From: Belnapia moabensis DSM 16746
Lineage (GTDB): Bacteria > Pseudomonadota > Alphaproteobacteria > Acetobacterales > Acetobacteraceae
Direction: 5' to 3'
Length of the DNA: 64,000 nucleotides
Assembly: GCF_000745835.1 (NCBI RefSeq)
Contig: NZ_JQKB01000001.1
Location: 124,001-188,000 of the forward strand
The notes under the pieces were generated by a model. The model searched no databases. It was not told the origin of the DNA and saw only the letters and a program-made list of their open reading frames with translations. The position numbers and the translations under genes were made by a program. The number at the start of each line of letters is the position of its first letter. Position 1 is the first letter of the stretch. This document shows positions 55,550 to 64,000 of this stretch, piece by piece.

Positions 55550-56362
55550 ATGCAGCAGCAAGGCCCGCTGAGCGCGGAACAACTCCGCCAATTCGAGGAG
55601 GAGGGCTGGCTCTTCCTCCCCGAGACCTTCAGTCCCGAGGAGGTCGCCGTCCTCGCCCGCGAGGCGGAGGCGATCTATGCCGAGAACCGCCCGGAGATCT
55701 GGCGGGAGAAATCCGGCGCCCCGCGCACCGCCTTCGCCGCCCATACCTTCAACGAGGTATTTCGCCTGCTCGGCGCCCATCCGCGGCTGATCGGCCCGGT
55801 GGAGCAGATCTTCGGCGAGCGGCTCTACATGCATCAGTTCAAGATCAACGCGAAGGCCGCCTTCACCGGCGATGTCTGGCAATGGCACCAGGATTACGGC
55901 ACCTGGAAGCGCGATGACGGCATGCCCGAACCTCGCGCCATGAACATCGCCGTCTTCCTCGACGAGGTAATGCCGATCAACGGCCCCCTAATGCTGATCC
56001 CCCGCAGTCAGGCGCATGGCACGCTCGAGGCCGGCCACGACACCAGCACCACCTCCTACCCGCTCTGGACCCTCGATGACGCGATGGTGACCCGGTTGGT
56101 GCAGGAGGGCGGTATCGTCGCACCCACCGGCAAGCCGGGCGGAGTGCTGATGTTCCACGGCAACCTCGTCCATGGCTCCGCGCCAAACATCACCCCTTAT
56201 CCGCGGAAGATCGTCTACCTGACGCTCAACGCCGTCTCGAACCACATCCGCACCCCGACCCGGCCGGACTGGATCGCCCACCGCGACTTCACCCCGATCG
56301 ACCCGGTCCCGGCCGAGGCGCTGACCGACTACGCAAGGCGCTGGAAGCAGGCCGCCGAATAG
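55550..56362 (+). CDS. Phytanoyl-CoA-dioxygenase-family (PhyH) Fe(II)/2-oxoglutarate oxygenase
   Basis: 270 residues. The iron ligands are readable: HxD in WQWHQDYG and the distal His in LVHGSAPN. An Arg near the end (RKIVYL) likely binds 2-oxoglutarate. AAGGAGG is 8 bases before the ATG at 55550 but only 2 before 55544, so I use the former. PhyH enzymes hydroxylate lipids, ectoine or small metabolites. Substrate unknown. The gene is divergent from a TctC gene. Confidence 0.87.
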   Translation: MQQQGPLSAEQLRQFEEEGWLFLPETFSPEEVAVLAREAEAIYAENRPEIWREKSGAPRTAFAAHTFNEVFRLLGAHPRLIGPVEQIFGERLYMHQFKINAKAAFTGDVWQWHQDYGTWKRDDGMPEPRAMNIAVFLDEVMPINGPLMLIPRSQAHGTLEAGHDTSTTSYPLWTLDDAMVTRLVQEGGIVAPTGKPGGVLMFHGNLVHGSAPNITPYPRKIVYLTLNAVSNHIRTPTRPDWIAHRDFTPIDPVPAEALTDYARRWKQAAE

Positions 56363-56415
56363 GCATCCCCGCCGGCTCTCGCCCGTTGCTGCCTCCGACA
56401 ACAGAGGAGGCAGCG

Positions 56416-56895
56416 ATGTCAGGCTCCGGCGAGATTCGCCCGCATATGGAAGTGGTTGGCGCCGATGGCGTGCACGTCGGCACCGTGGACGGGCTGGAGC
56501 GTGGTGCGATCAAGCTGACGCGCCAGGACGACCCCGACGGCACCGGCCGGCACCATCACCACATCCCGCTCGGCGCCATTCGCATGATCGAGGGCGACCG
56601 GGTCTGGCTCACCATGCCGGCCGGCCAAGCCCGCGCCATGGCCGTCGGTGGCCAGTCGCCGGAGGATATGGAGGAGGGCAGCGCCGCCACCGACGAGGCC
56701 GGCATCGCCCGCCCGGACCGCACCGGCGTTTCGCCGATGGAGGGCGGCGCCACCGGCAACATCCATGGCGGCGGCACCATGGCGCCGAACGGCGGCGGGG
56801 CAGGGGGCACCGCCGCCTACAGCCAGGGCAGTGGCGGCGGCATCGCCCATGACCCGAACATGGACCCGAGCGGCCGCGGCGACCCGGATCTGTAA
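56416..56895 (+). CDS. DUF2171-domain protein with Gly-rich tail
   Basis: 159 residues. The N-terminal 75 residues (HMEVVGADGVHVGTVDG, then HHHHIPLGAIRMI) form a PRC-barrel-like DUF2171 domain. The tail is Gly/Asp/Ser-rich and low-complexity, with GGGTMAPNGGGAGG. GGAGG stands before the ATG. Function unknown; PRC-barrel relatives act in RNA processing or membrane association. Confidence 0.8.
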   Translation: MSGSGEIRPHMEVVGADGVHVGTVDGLERGAIKLTRQDDPDGTGRHHHHIPLGAIRMIEGDRVWLTMPAGQARAMAVGGQSPEDMEEGSAATDEAGIARPDRTGVSPMEGGATGNIHGGGTMAPNGGGAGGTAAYSQGSGGGIAHDPNMDPSGRGDPDL

Positions 56896-56901
56896 GCCGA
56901 C

Positions 56902-56923
56902 GGGGCCGCTACGCGGCGGCCCC
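56902..56923. terminator. Hairpin between DUF2171 and GH16 genes
   Basis: GGGGCCGC and GCGGCCCC form a perfect 8-bp stem with a 6-base loop in the 38-base gap between convergent genes. There is no clear T-tract on either side. Confidence 0.5.
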
Positions 56924-56933
56924 GCCTCATTCC

Positions 56934-58802
56934 TCAGCCGTGCCACTCATAGACGCGGACGAAATCGACCATGATGTCGTAGCGTCCCGGCGCATCCGCC
57001 CCTGGCACGCCGCCATACCAGGTGTCGCTCGGCGCCCCGACATGGCCCTGGAGCCCGACCGTCATCTTCATGCTCGGGATGTTCTGCGTGAAGGTATGGA
57101 TCGCCTGGCCGTCGACAGTCATCGTCACCCGGTCCGGCGTCCATTCCAGCCCGTAGACATGCCATTGGGTCAGGTCGACGTCGTAGTTGTGGCTCTCGAA
57201 GACATCGCCGCCGGTCACCGGATCGGGCCAGTGCTGGGTGACCATCCCATCGCCTTTCGGCGTCTCGAGGATGTCGAGCTCCGGCGGCCAGACCCCGTTC
57301 GCCGCCGGCCAGAGCAGGAAGCATGGACCCATCCCCGTCACCTCGGCGCTCATCTTCGCCATGATCTCCACCTTGCCATAGGTGAAGGCGAAGCCCGGGT
57401 TCCACTGGTTCGGCGTGGTCGAAAGGCCGCCCGTCGCCCAGCTTCCATCGGCCATCCTGGTGATGCCGATGTCGAGCATCCCGTTGCCGACGCTGACCTG
57501 CGAGTTGTCCCAGCGGAAGGCGTTGTTCCAGTAGGTCGAGCCGCCATAGCTGATTGGCCACTTCGTCGGGTCGACCCGCGTGCCGCTGAACTCGTCCTGA
57601 AAGATGAGCCCGCCGAACTCGTCCGAACCGCTGGAAGGCGCGTAGGTCCAGGGCGGATCGACCAAGGTGTTCATCCAGGCATCGGTGACGCCGGCCAGCA
57701 TCACCGTATCGCCCGTGCCCGGCCCGTAATGCACCAGCGTACCGCTGACGCCGTTGACCGTCGCCGCCTCCTGCCAGACCGCGAAGGTCCCGTCTGTGGC
57801 GATGGAAAGCCGGTCCTCGCCCGGCTTGAAGTCGGTGATGACGTCGGCGCCGTCGCCCGGCTTGAGGACGAAGACGTCGGCCCCGGCGCCACCGGTCAGG
57901 GTGTCGTTGCCGAGACCGCCGGTGATGGTGTCGTTGCCAAGATCGCCGTTGATCGTGTCCGCGCCGAACTTACCGGTCAGCACGTCGTTGTCCGCTGTGC
58001 CGGTGAGGTTGAGGTTGTCGGACGGCGGTGGCGCCTCGAAGAAGGAGAAGCTTTTCATCCCTGTCGAGGTCAGGTTGAGGCTGGAATCCGCGACCTCCTG
58101 CCCGGCATAGGTCGCGCCGCCGACATAGAGGTTGCGGTCCTGCGCCAGCGACCCGCCCCAGCCGTCATTGAGGAAATTGACCTCGACCTTGTGGATGCCC
58201 GCCGCCCAGTCGCCCTTTAGGGTCAGCGTGTCGTACTGGCCGGAGCTGCGCAGCGCAGAGGCGGTGAAGGTGCCGCCGATCTGCACGCCGTCCACCTTCA
58301 CCGTGTACTGCGCGCTGCCGCTCCAGGCATCCTGATTGATCTTCAGCACTAGGCTGTCCGGTCCCGTCCCGGCAGTGAGCAACCTGGGTGGGAAAGGATC
58401 CGCCGGCGGCTGTTCCGTGAAGGAGAAGCTTTGCACCCCGGAGCGTCCGAGGTTGAGCGCCGCGCCGCTGACCGCCAGCCCGGCATAGGCGGCGCTTTCG
58501 ACGTAGAGGTTGCGGTCGGTGTCGCTTGTCCCGCCCCAGCCATCGTTGAGGAAGTTGACCTCTACCTTGTGGGTGCCGGCTGCCCAGTCTCCCTTCAAGG
58601 TCAGGGTGTCGACCTGCCCCGAGCCGCGCAAGGCGGAGGCGGTGAAGGTGCCGCCGATCTGCACGCCGTCCACCTTCACGGTGTACTGCGCGCTGCCCTG
58701 CCACTGGTCCTGGGTGATCTTCAGCACCAGGCTGTCCGGCCCCGTCCCTGCGGTGAGGGAGACCGGGTTGAACACCGTCTGCGCCTTGTTCGCCGCCGGC
58801 AC
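56934..58802 (-). CDS. Secreted GH16 glycosidase with CBM60-like and RTX repeats (downstream part)
   Basis: 622 residues if started at GTG 58802. In order: two near-identical carbohydrate-binding (CBM60-like) modules (about 10-125 and 140-255), a few RTX calcium-binding repeats (GxGxD type, near 270-320), a linker module with DGADVITDFKPGEDRLSI, and the GH16 domain (about 395-622) with catalytic motif ELDILE (508-513). It should cleave a beta-glucan or related polysaccharide outside the cell. No signal peptide is visible, and RTX proteins commonly use type I secretion. The frame continues upstream through an in-frame TAG at 58821-58823 into the short RTX gene. Confidence 0.82.
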   Translation of the reverse strand: MPAANKAQTVFNPVSLTAGTGPDSLVLKITQDQWQGSAQYTVKVDGVQIGGTFTASALRGSGQVDTLTLKGDWAAGTHKVEVNFLNDGWGGTSDTDRNLYVESAAYAGLAVSGAALNLGRSGVQSFSFTEQPPADPFPPRLLTAGTGPDSLVLKINQDAWSGSAQYTVKVDGVQIGGTFTASALRSSGQYDTLTLKGDWAAGIHKVEVNFLNDGWGGSLAQDRNLYVGGATYAGQEVADSSLNLTSTGMKSFSFFEAPPPSDNLNLTGTADNDVLTGKFGADTINGDLGNDTITGGLGNDTLTGGAGADVFVLKPGDGADVITDFKPGEDRLSIATDGTFAVWQEAATVNGVSGTLVHYGPGTGDTVMLAGVTDAWMNTLVDPPWTYAPSSGSDEFGGLIFQDEFSGTRVDPTKWPISYGGSTYWNNAFRWDNSQVSVGNGMLDIGITRMADGSWATGGLSTTPNQWNPGFAFTYGKVEIMAKMSAEVTGMGPCFLLWPAANGVWPPELDILETPKGDGMVTQHWPDPVTGGDVFESHNYDVDLTQWHVYGLEWTPDRVTMTVDGQAIHTFTQNIPSMKMTVGLQGHVGAPSDTWYGGVPGADAPGRYDIMVDFVRVYEWHG

Positions 58803-58820
58803 CAGCGCCGGGTTGGTCAG

Positions 58821-59141
58821 CTATTCCAGCTTGAGGTTGGTGATCCCGGCCAGGAAAATAGAATCGCTCCAGGAACCATTATACACGATGCTGGTCCCGT
58901 AGATGCCGTTAACGGTGGTCTGGTACACCCAGGGGTTGTAGGTGCCGCTGGCAATGGACAGCCGGTCCACCCCAAGCTGGAAGTCGTTGATGATGTCCGC
59001 CCCATCACCGGTCTTGAACGTGAAGAGGTCTGCCCCGGCCCCGCCAGTCATCAGATCGGCACCCGTGCCGCCGGTGATGGTGTCGAGCCCCGCTGCACCC
59101 TTCAATGTGTCTTTGCCGGAGGTACCTGTGATGACGGGCAT
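58821..59141 (-). CDS. Short RTX protein, probably the N-terminal part of the GH16 gene
   Basis: 106 residues from the ATG at 59141, ending at TAG. RTX repeats (about 9-45: GGTGADLMTGGAGADLF) are followed by DGADIINDFQLGVDRLSIAS, a block repeated in the downstream gene as DGADVITDFKPGEDRLSI. The reading frame continues without shift past the TAG for 7 codons into the GTG of the downstream gene. A single C-to-T change (CAG to TAG) would explain the break. Alternatively, two genes are real. A dyad lies upstream in the promoter region. Confidence 0.65.
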   Translation of the reverse strand: MPVITGTSGKDTLKGAAGLDTITGGTGADLMTGGAGADLFTFKTGDGADIINDFQLGVDRLSIASGTYNPWVYQTTVNGIYGTSIVYNGSWSDSIFLAGITNLKLE

Positions 59142-59232
59142 GGGAAATCTCGCTGTGACAACCGGGGAGCGCCTCTCGGTTCCCTTATGCAACCCCGAGT
59201 TGATGTTACCGTCAAACTAAAACCCCGTGAAC

Positions 59233-59256
59233 TGCAACTAATCCGCGTGAGTTGCA
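59233..59256. promoter_or_regulatory. Candidate operator dyad upstream of the RTX/GH16 gene
   Basis: TGCAACT and AGTTGCA flank a 10-base spacer in a GC-poor stretch about 92 bases before the RTX ATG. A third similar half-site (TGCAACC) lies at 59188-59194. It may bind a dimeric regulator. Confidence 0.4.
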
Positions 59257-59410
59257 TCAAGCTCTGGCGAGGATGCGCCTGCCAGCGCCAGCCGCACCCA
59301 GCCCGTCCGGCGGTCCCGTGCCATGGAGCCCGGACGAGGCGAGGGGGCAGGCAAGGGCAGGGAGTGCCGATGCGGTTGGAGAGGTTCGTCGAAGGTTCTA
59401 TAGCTGAGGG

Positions 59411-61630
59411 GTGTCCGCACCACTCCCCACCCCCGCATCCTCCGGCGACGACTACCTCGCCCGCCTCAACCCCGAGCAGCGGGAGGCGGTCGAGACCCTC
59501 GACGGCCCAGTGCTGATCCTGGCCGGCGCCGGCACCGGCAAGACCCGCGTGTTGACCACGCGCTTCGCCCATCTGCTGAAATCCGGCCGCGCCTGGCCAG
59601 GCCAGGTCCTCGCCGTCACCTTCACCAACAAGGCGGCGCGGGAGATGCGCGAGCGCGTTTCCGCCATCCTTGGTCAGCCCGCCGAGGGCCTCTGGCTCGG
59701 CACCTTCCACGCCCTCTGCGCGCGGATGCTTCGCCGCCATGCGGAGTTCGTCGGCCTCACCAGCGGCTTCACCATCCTCGACACCGACGACCAGATGCGC
59801 CTGCTGAAGCAGGTGATGGAGGCCGCCGGTATCGATTTGAAGCGCTGGCCCGCCCAGGGGCTCATGGGCCAGATTCAGCGCTGGAAGGACCGCGGCCTCG
59901 CCCCCGACCGCGTGACGCCGGCCGAGGACACCGACTACGCCGCGGGCAAAGCGCGTGGCCTCTACGCCGCCTACCAGTCCCGCCTGCGCGACCTCAATTG
60001 CTGCGACTTCGGCGACCTGATGCTGCATGTGACGGAGATCTTCCGCACCCGGCCGGAGGTGCTGGCGGACTGGCAGCGGCGCCTGCGCTACATCCTGGTC
60101 GACGAGTACCAGGACACCAACCTCGTCCAGTACTACTGGCTCCGCCTGCTGGCGCAGTCGCACCGCAACATCTGCTGCGTCGGCGACGACGACCAGTCGA
60201 TCTATTCCTGGCGCGGCGCCGAGATCGAGAACATCCTCCGTTTCGAGAAGGACTTCCCGAACGCCAAGGTCGTCCGCCTCGAGAGCAACTACCGCTCGAC
60301 CAAGCCGATCCTGGCGGCGGCCTCTCATCTTATTGCCCACAATAGCGGCCGCCTCGGCAAGACGCTGCGCGCCGGCCGCAACGATGCCGAAGGCGACAAG
60401 GTCCGCGTCGTCTCGCTCTGGGACTCCGAAGAGGAGGCTCGCATGGTCGGCGAGCGGATCGAGGCTTTCAAGCGCAGCGGCCACAAGCTGGCGGAGATCG
60501 CCATCTTGGTCCGCGCCGGCTTCCAGACCCGCGCCTTCGAGGAGCGTCTGATCACCCTCGGCCTGCCCTACCGCGTCATCGGCGGGCTCAAATTCTACGA
60601 GCGCGCCGAAATCCGCGATGCCATGGCCTATCTCCGCGTCCTCGCACAGCCGGCCGACGATCTGGCCTTCGAGCGCATCGTCAACACGCCGAAGCGCGGC
60701 CTCGGCGACACGGCGATGCGCCGCATGCACGAGATCGCCCGCGCTGAGAGCATCCCGCTCGCAGCCGCCGCGCATCGCCTGCTGCCGAACCTCACCGCCA
60801 AGCCCCGCGCCGCCCTCGGCGAGCTGTTGCACGGCTTCGCCCGCTGGCGCGAGGGGCTGTCGAAGGAAGGCCATGTCGTCGTCGCCGCGACGCTGCTCGA
60901 CGAGAGCGGCTACACCGAAATGTGGAAGCAGGACAAATCGCCCGAGGCTCCCGGCCGGCTCGAGAACCTGAAGGAGTTCATCCGCGCCCTCGGCGAATTC
61001 GAAAGCCTCGCCGGCTTCCTCGAACACGTCGCCCTGGTGATGGAGAACGACGAGAATTCGGACGGCGACCGCCTTTCGCTGATGACGCTGCACGCGGCGA
61101 AAGGCCTTGAGTTCGACACCGTCTTCCTCCCCGGCTGGGAGGAGGGCCTCTTCCCCCACTCCCGCGCCATGGAAGAGGGCGGCGAGAAGGGCCTCGAGGA
61201 GGAGCGCCGCCTCGCTTACGTGGGCATCACCCGCGCCCGCAAGCAGGCCATCATCTCCGCCGCCGCCAACCGACGCATCTACGGCAACTGGTCCGCCTCC
61301 GTCCCCAGCCGCTTCCTCGACGAACTGCCGGCCGCCCATATCCAGCGCGAGGGCAGCGCCAGCATGGCCCGCCAGCGCGTGGCGGAGATGCCCTCCGTCT
61401 TCACCGGCGCCGGTGGCCTGCAATCCCGCAAGCCGCGGGTGATCGAGGCCGGCGCCTGGGAAGTCCAGTCACGCCCCTCCCACGCCCAGCCGCTGAAACC
61501 CGGTGAGCGCGTCTTCCACAAGAAATTCGGCTATGGCCGGGTGACGGCGGTGGACGACAACCGCGTCGAGGTCGATTTCGAGAAGTCGGACCCCAAGCGG
61601 GTGCTCGACAGCTTCCTGGAGCGTGCCTGA
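59411..61630 (+). CDS. uvrD: UvrD/PcrA-type SF1 DNA helicase
   Basis: 739 residues. Motif I GAGTGKT, Ia TFTNKAAREM, II VDEYQDTN, III VGDDDQSIYSWRGA, IV YRSTKPI, V TLHAAKGLEFD and VI VGITRARK are all present, plus the C-terminal Tudor-like tail (KKFGYGRVTAVDD). It unwinds DNA in repair and removes stalled complexes. The GTG at 59411 is forced: an in-frame TGA lies 4-6 bases upstream, and no other start precedes the conserved region. Its stop overlaps the prmA start (TGATG). Confidence 0.95.
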   Translation: MSAPLPTPASSGDDYLARLNPEQREAVETLDGPVLILAGAGTGKTRVLTTRFAHLLKSGRAWPGQVLAVTFTNKAAREMRERVSAILGQPAEGLWLGTFHALCARMLRRHAEFVGLTSGFTILDTDDQMRLLKQVMEAAGIDLKRWPAQGLMGQIQRWKDRGLAPDRVTPAEDTDYAAGKARGLYAAYQSRLRDLNCCDFGDLMLHVTEIFRTRPEVLADWQRRLRYILVDEYQDTNLVQYYWLRLLAQSHRNICCVGDDDQSIYSWRGAEIENILRFEKDFPNAKVVRLESNYRSTKPILAAASHLIAHNSGRLGKTLRAGRNDAEGDKVRVVSLWDSEEEARMVGERIEAFKRSGHKLAEIAILVRAGFQTRAFEERLITLGLPYRVIGGLKFYERAEIRDAMAYLRVLAQPADDLAFERIVNTPKRGLGDTAMRRMHEIARAESIPLAAAAHRLLPNLTAKPRAALGELLHGFARWREGLSKEGHVVVAATLLDESGYTEMWKQDKSPEAPGRLENLKEFIRALGEFESLAGFLEHVALVMENDENSDGDRLSLMTLHAAKGLEFDTVFLPGWEEGLFPHSRAMEEGGEKGLEEERRLAYVGITRARKQAIISAAANRRIYGNWSASVPSRFLDELPAAHIQREGSASMARQRVAEMPSVFTGAGGLQSRKPRVIEAGAWEVQSRPSHAQPLKPGERVFHKKFGYGRVTAVDDNRVEVDFEKSDPKRVLDSFLERA

Positions 61631-62517
61631 TGCTCTCCCGCCGCCGCGCCGAGCCGCTCGAGCTGCTCACCATCGAGGGCCTGCCCGAGCCCGCCCTCCC
61701 GACCTTCGAGGCGGCGCTGCAGACCGTCTGCGCGACCGTCGCCTATTTCCGCGAGGAGCCGGCCGAGACTTGGCGCATCGAGGGTGTCCGCGAGGCCGGC
61801 GCCCGGGATGACGAACTCGCTGGCGCCCTGGCCCTCGCCGCCCTGGTCACCGGCATCGACCCGCCAACGCTGCAGGCCGGCCCGATCGAGGCCGAAGGCT
61901 GGCTCGCCCGCACACTCCAGAGTTTCCCCGAGGCGCCAATCGGCCGCCGCTTTCTGATCCGCCCGACCCACCTGCCGAACCCGCGGGAGTATGGTCGCAT
62001 CGTCCTGCGTCTTGATGCCGGCCTCGCCTTCGGCAGCGGCGAGCACGCCTCGACCCAGGGCTGCCTTATGGCTTTCGAGGGGATGGCGCATCGCCGCCCG
62101 CGCCGGATGCTCGATCTCGGCACCGGCTCGGCGATCCTCGCCCTGGCCGCAGCGAAATGGTTGAAGCGCCCCGTCCTTGCGACCGATATCGACCCCTGGT
62201 CGGTCCGCGTCGCGGCGGAGAATGCGGCGCTGAACGGGGTGCAGCGCCTGCTGCATCCGCGCCTGGCGGATGGCTGGAAAAGCCGGGCGATGCAGGCCCG
62301 GCGCTATGACCTGATCTTCGCCAATATCCTGGCGCGGCCGCTCTGCGCCATGGCGCATGAGCTGGCGGCGCATCTGGCCCCAGGCGGCACCGCCATCCTC
62401 GCCGGGCTGCTCGGCAGCCAGGCGCGGCTGGTGCTGGCGGCACATCGCCGCCAGGGCCTCAGGCTGGAGCGGCGCATCGATATCGGCGCCTGGACCACGC
62501 TGGTCCTGCGCCGGTAG
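61630..62517 (+). CDS. prmA: Ribosomal protein L11 methyltransferase
   Basis: 295 residues. The SAM motifs are FGSGEHASTQGCL, DLGTGSAILALAA and FANILARPL. PrmA trimethylates ribosomal protein L11. The ATG overlaps the uvrD stop, giving a coupled uvrD-prmA pair. The N-terminal domain is the usual small alpha/beta substrate-recognition part. Confidence 0.93.
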   Translation: MLSRRRAEPLELLTIEGLPEPALPTFEAALQTVCATVAYFREEPAETWRIEGVREAGARDDELAGALALAALVTGIDPPTLQAGPIEAEGWLARTLQSFPEAPIGRRFLIRPTHLPNPREYGRIVLRLDAGLAFGSGEHASTQGCLMAFEGMAHRRPRRMLDLGTGSAILALAAAKWLKRPVLATDIDPWSVRVAAENAALNGVQRLLHPRLADGWKSRAMQARRYDLIFANILARPLCAMAHELAAHLAPGGTAILAGLLGSQARLVLAAHRRQGLRLERRIDIGAWTTLVLRR

Positions 62518-62531
62518 CGATGCCTCCTGCC

Positions 62532-62810
62532 TTAGCGCTTCAGCTCGCCGCGGACGACGCTATCGAGATCGCCGCGGGTCAGGCCGATATCGGTCAGCTC
62601 GCGCTCGGAGAGCGAGGCCAGCTCGGCGCGCAGCCGGGCCCGGGCCGGCCAACCGACGATCGCATCGGCGATCCGCGCCAGGCCGCGCAGCAGGGCCGCC
62701 TGGTTCGCGCGGCCAGCCGCCTCGCGAAGCGAAGCGATCTGCTCGGCGGCGGGGTTGCGGGGCAGGGGGAGGAGCAGGGCTGCCTCCGCCTTGGTCATGC
62801 GGGCGTCCAT
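62532..62810 (-). CDS. DUF1127 small regulatory-type protein
   Basis: 92 residues from the ATG at 62810, ending in the DUF1127 motif RAELASLSERELTDIGLTRGDLD. Such Arg-rich proteins are common in alphaproteobacteria and may bind RNA or tune phosphate and carbon metabolism. An alternative start lies at 62798. No clear ribosome site is present for either. It converges on prmA, with 14 bases between stops. Confidence 0.8.
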   Translation of the reverse strand: MDARMTKAEAALLLPLPRNPAAEQIASLREAAGRANQAALLRGLARIADAIVGWPARARLRAELASLSERELTDIGLTRGDLDSVVRGELKR

Positions 62811-62983
62811 TGTCTGGGTTCCAATCCTTGCGAGGCGGTCTTTCCCGTCTCGCTTCGCACTGCAGCAATTAGGCACGAAAGCAGATTGTTGCCCGTGCGA
62901 AGAGCACAGCAGAGCCATGCGACTGGCGCAGGCCTTTCTGAAATACCCTGCATTTTTGCTTTACCAATTCGTGAGGACTGCCG

Positions 62984-64000
62984 ATGACCCCCGCCGAACG
63001 CCTCGCCGCCCTCCGCGCCGAACTCGCCCGCGCCGGGGTCGATGGCTTCCTCATCCCCCGCGCCGACGAATATCTCGGCGAGTACGTCCCCCCTTCCGGC
63101 GAGCGCCTCGCCTGGCTCACCGGCTTCACCGGCAGCGCCGGCCTCGCCGTGGTGCTGATGGACCGCGCCGCCCTCTTCACCGATGGCCGCTACACCACCC
63201 AGGCGGCCCAGCAGACCGACACGGCACTCTGGGAGCAGCGCCACATCACCGAGCAGCCCGCCGCCGACTGGCTCGCCGAGCACGCCGCTGGCAAGCGGAT
63301 CGGCTACGACCCCTGGCTCCACTCTGAAGGTGCCCTGGCCCGCCTCGAGCGCCCCGGCCTCACCTTCGTCCCTCTGTCGGCCAACCCGCTCGACGCCATC
63401 TGGACCGATCGCCCCGCCCCGCCCATGGCCGAGGCCCGCCCGCACCCGCTGCGCTATGCCGGCGTCGCTGCCTCGGAAAAACGCGCCGCCGCCGCCGAGG
63501 CCCTCCGCACCGCCGGCGAGGACGCCGCCGTACTCGCCGACCCCCACTCCCTCGCTTGGCTACTGAACATCCGCGGCGGCGACCTCGACCACACCCCGCT
63601 CGCCCTCGGCTTCACCCTGCTGCGCGCCGATGCCTCGACCGAGTTTTACATGGATCCGGCGAAGGTCCCCGCCGAGACCCGCGCCCATCTCGGCAATGAC
63701 GTCGTGGTCCGCCCTCGCACCGAGCTTCCTGCCGCCCTGGCTGGCCTTGCAGGGAAGGCGGTCCGCCTCGACCCGGAGGCGACGCCCGCCTGGTTCGCCG
63801 CCCGCCTGCGCGAGGTCGGCGCCACCATCGCTCCGGGAGACGATCCCTGCCGCCTGCCGCGCGCCTGCAAGAACACGGTGGAGCGGGAAGGTGCCCGCAG
63901 CGCCCACAGGCGGGATGCGGTGGCGCTCGCCCGCTTCCTCGCCTGGTTCGCCGCCGCTGCACCCAAGGGCCGCGAGACGGAGATGAGCGCCGCCGAGCGC
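62984..64000 (+). CDS. Xaa-Pro aminopeptidase P family protein (3'-truncated by window edge)
   Basis: 339 codons are visible with no stop before the window end. The ATG at 62984 has GAGG 8 bases upstream. The N-terminal creatinase-like domain shows FLIPRADEYLGEYVPP, WLTGFTGSAG, FTDGRYTTQA and SLAWLLNIRG, which match large-type aminopeptidase P (about 600 residues in total). The catalytic metal-binding pita-bread domain lies beyond the window. It would remove N-terminal residues preceding proline. Confidence 0.9.
   Translation, partial: MTPAERLAALRAELARAGVDGFLIPRADEYLGEYVPPSGERLAWLTGFTGSAGLAVVLMDRAALFTDGRYTTQAAQQTDTALWEQRHITEQPAADWLAEHAAGKRIGYDPWLHSEGALARLERPGLTFVPLSANPLDAIWTDRPAPPMAEARPHPLRYAGVAASEKRAAAAEALRTAGEDAAVLADPHSLAWLLNIRGGDLDHTPLALGFTLLRADASTEFYMDPAKVPAETRAHLGNDVVVRPRTELPAALAGLAGKAVRLDPEATPAWFAARLREVGATIAPGDDPCRLPRACKNTVEREGARSAHRRDAVALARFLAWFAAAAPKGRETEMSAAER

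Noticed and set aside
59102-61423. 773-codon minus-strand frame opposite uvrD
   Set aside because: uvrD carries all helicase motifs; the antisense frame is a composition artefact.

Overview
The window is 64 kb of very GC-rich, densely packed chromosome with strong G/C preference at third codon positions. The gene content points to an aerobic alphaproteobacterium of the Rhodospirillales, most like the Acetobacteraceae (Roseomonas-type). The clues are a glnB-glnA pair behind a sigma54-like promoter, a PHA depolymerase and an acetoacetyl-CoA reductase, a tRNA-His with encoded G-1, and six tripartite-tricarboxylate-type (TctC/Bug) periplasmic binding proteins without any membrane partner. The genus assignment is inference from content only. 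Both ends cut genes: a sensor kinase on the left and an aminopeptidase P on the right. No rRNA, CRISPR array, prophage or intact insertion sequence is visible.

Layout. 0-10 kb: two convergent sensor kinases, a small membrane protein, parE, dps, an MFS exporter and a GST. 10-17 kb: phaZ, a purine-type permease, a NodB-fold deacetylase and a TctC protein in one tight run; then a repeat-built hydrophilic protein, an aminotransferase and a class III CoA-transferase. 17-24 kb: glnA/glnB, an aminotransferase, tRNA-His, an SDR without the usual catalytic residues, a repeat lipoprotein, an aspartate-dehydrogenase-like protein, a DMT permease and a 4-TM protein. 24.3-26 kb: a GC-poor patch with decayed gene remnants and one family 2 glycosyltransferase. 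26-31 kb: a GDSL hydrolase, a doubled YciI protein, phaB, TctC and a glycine-zipper lipoprotein.

31-39 kb is metabolic: an M20 deacylase diverges from a threonine-synthase-like enzyme, a D-threonine-aldolase-like enzyme, dctA and a split iron-sulfur pair (4Fe-4S protein plus CCG protein). Three adjacent TctC genes follow on the other strand. I infer uptake and breakdown of a C4-dicarboxylate or hydroxy-amino-acid substrate. 39-46 kb: a TRIC-type channel, a fosmidomycin-resistance-type MFS, a cassette of small Ser-rich protein, glutathionylspermidine-synthase-like ATP-grasp protein and DUF350, a LysR regulator, a DUF2076 protein, a CoA-binding protein and a CAT-anticodon tRNA.

46-64 kb: an AaeB/AaeX/AaeA-like efflux operon, a carboxymuconolactone-decarboxylase-like protein, ettA, a GNAT, mlaC and mlaA, metF, another TctC, a PhyH-type dioxygenase, a DUF2171 protein, a GH16/RTX secreted glucanase split by an in-frame amber codon, uvrD, prmA, a DUF1127 protein and aminopeptidase P.

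No single locus is a clear novel system. The strongest leads are the amber-split GH16 gene, the one-base frame break at the start of the ATP-grasp gene, the 31-36 kb catabolic module, two proteins built from internal repeats, the SDR whose catalytic residues are all replaced, and the sigma54-like promoter of glnB.
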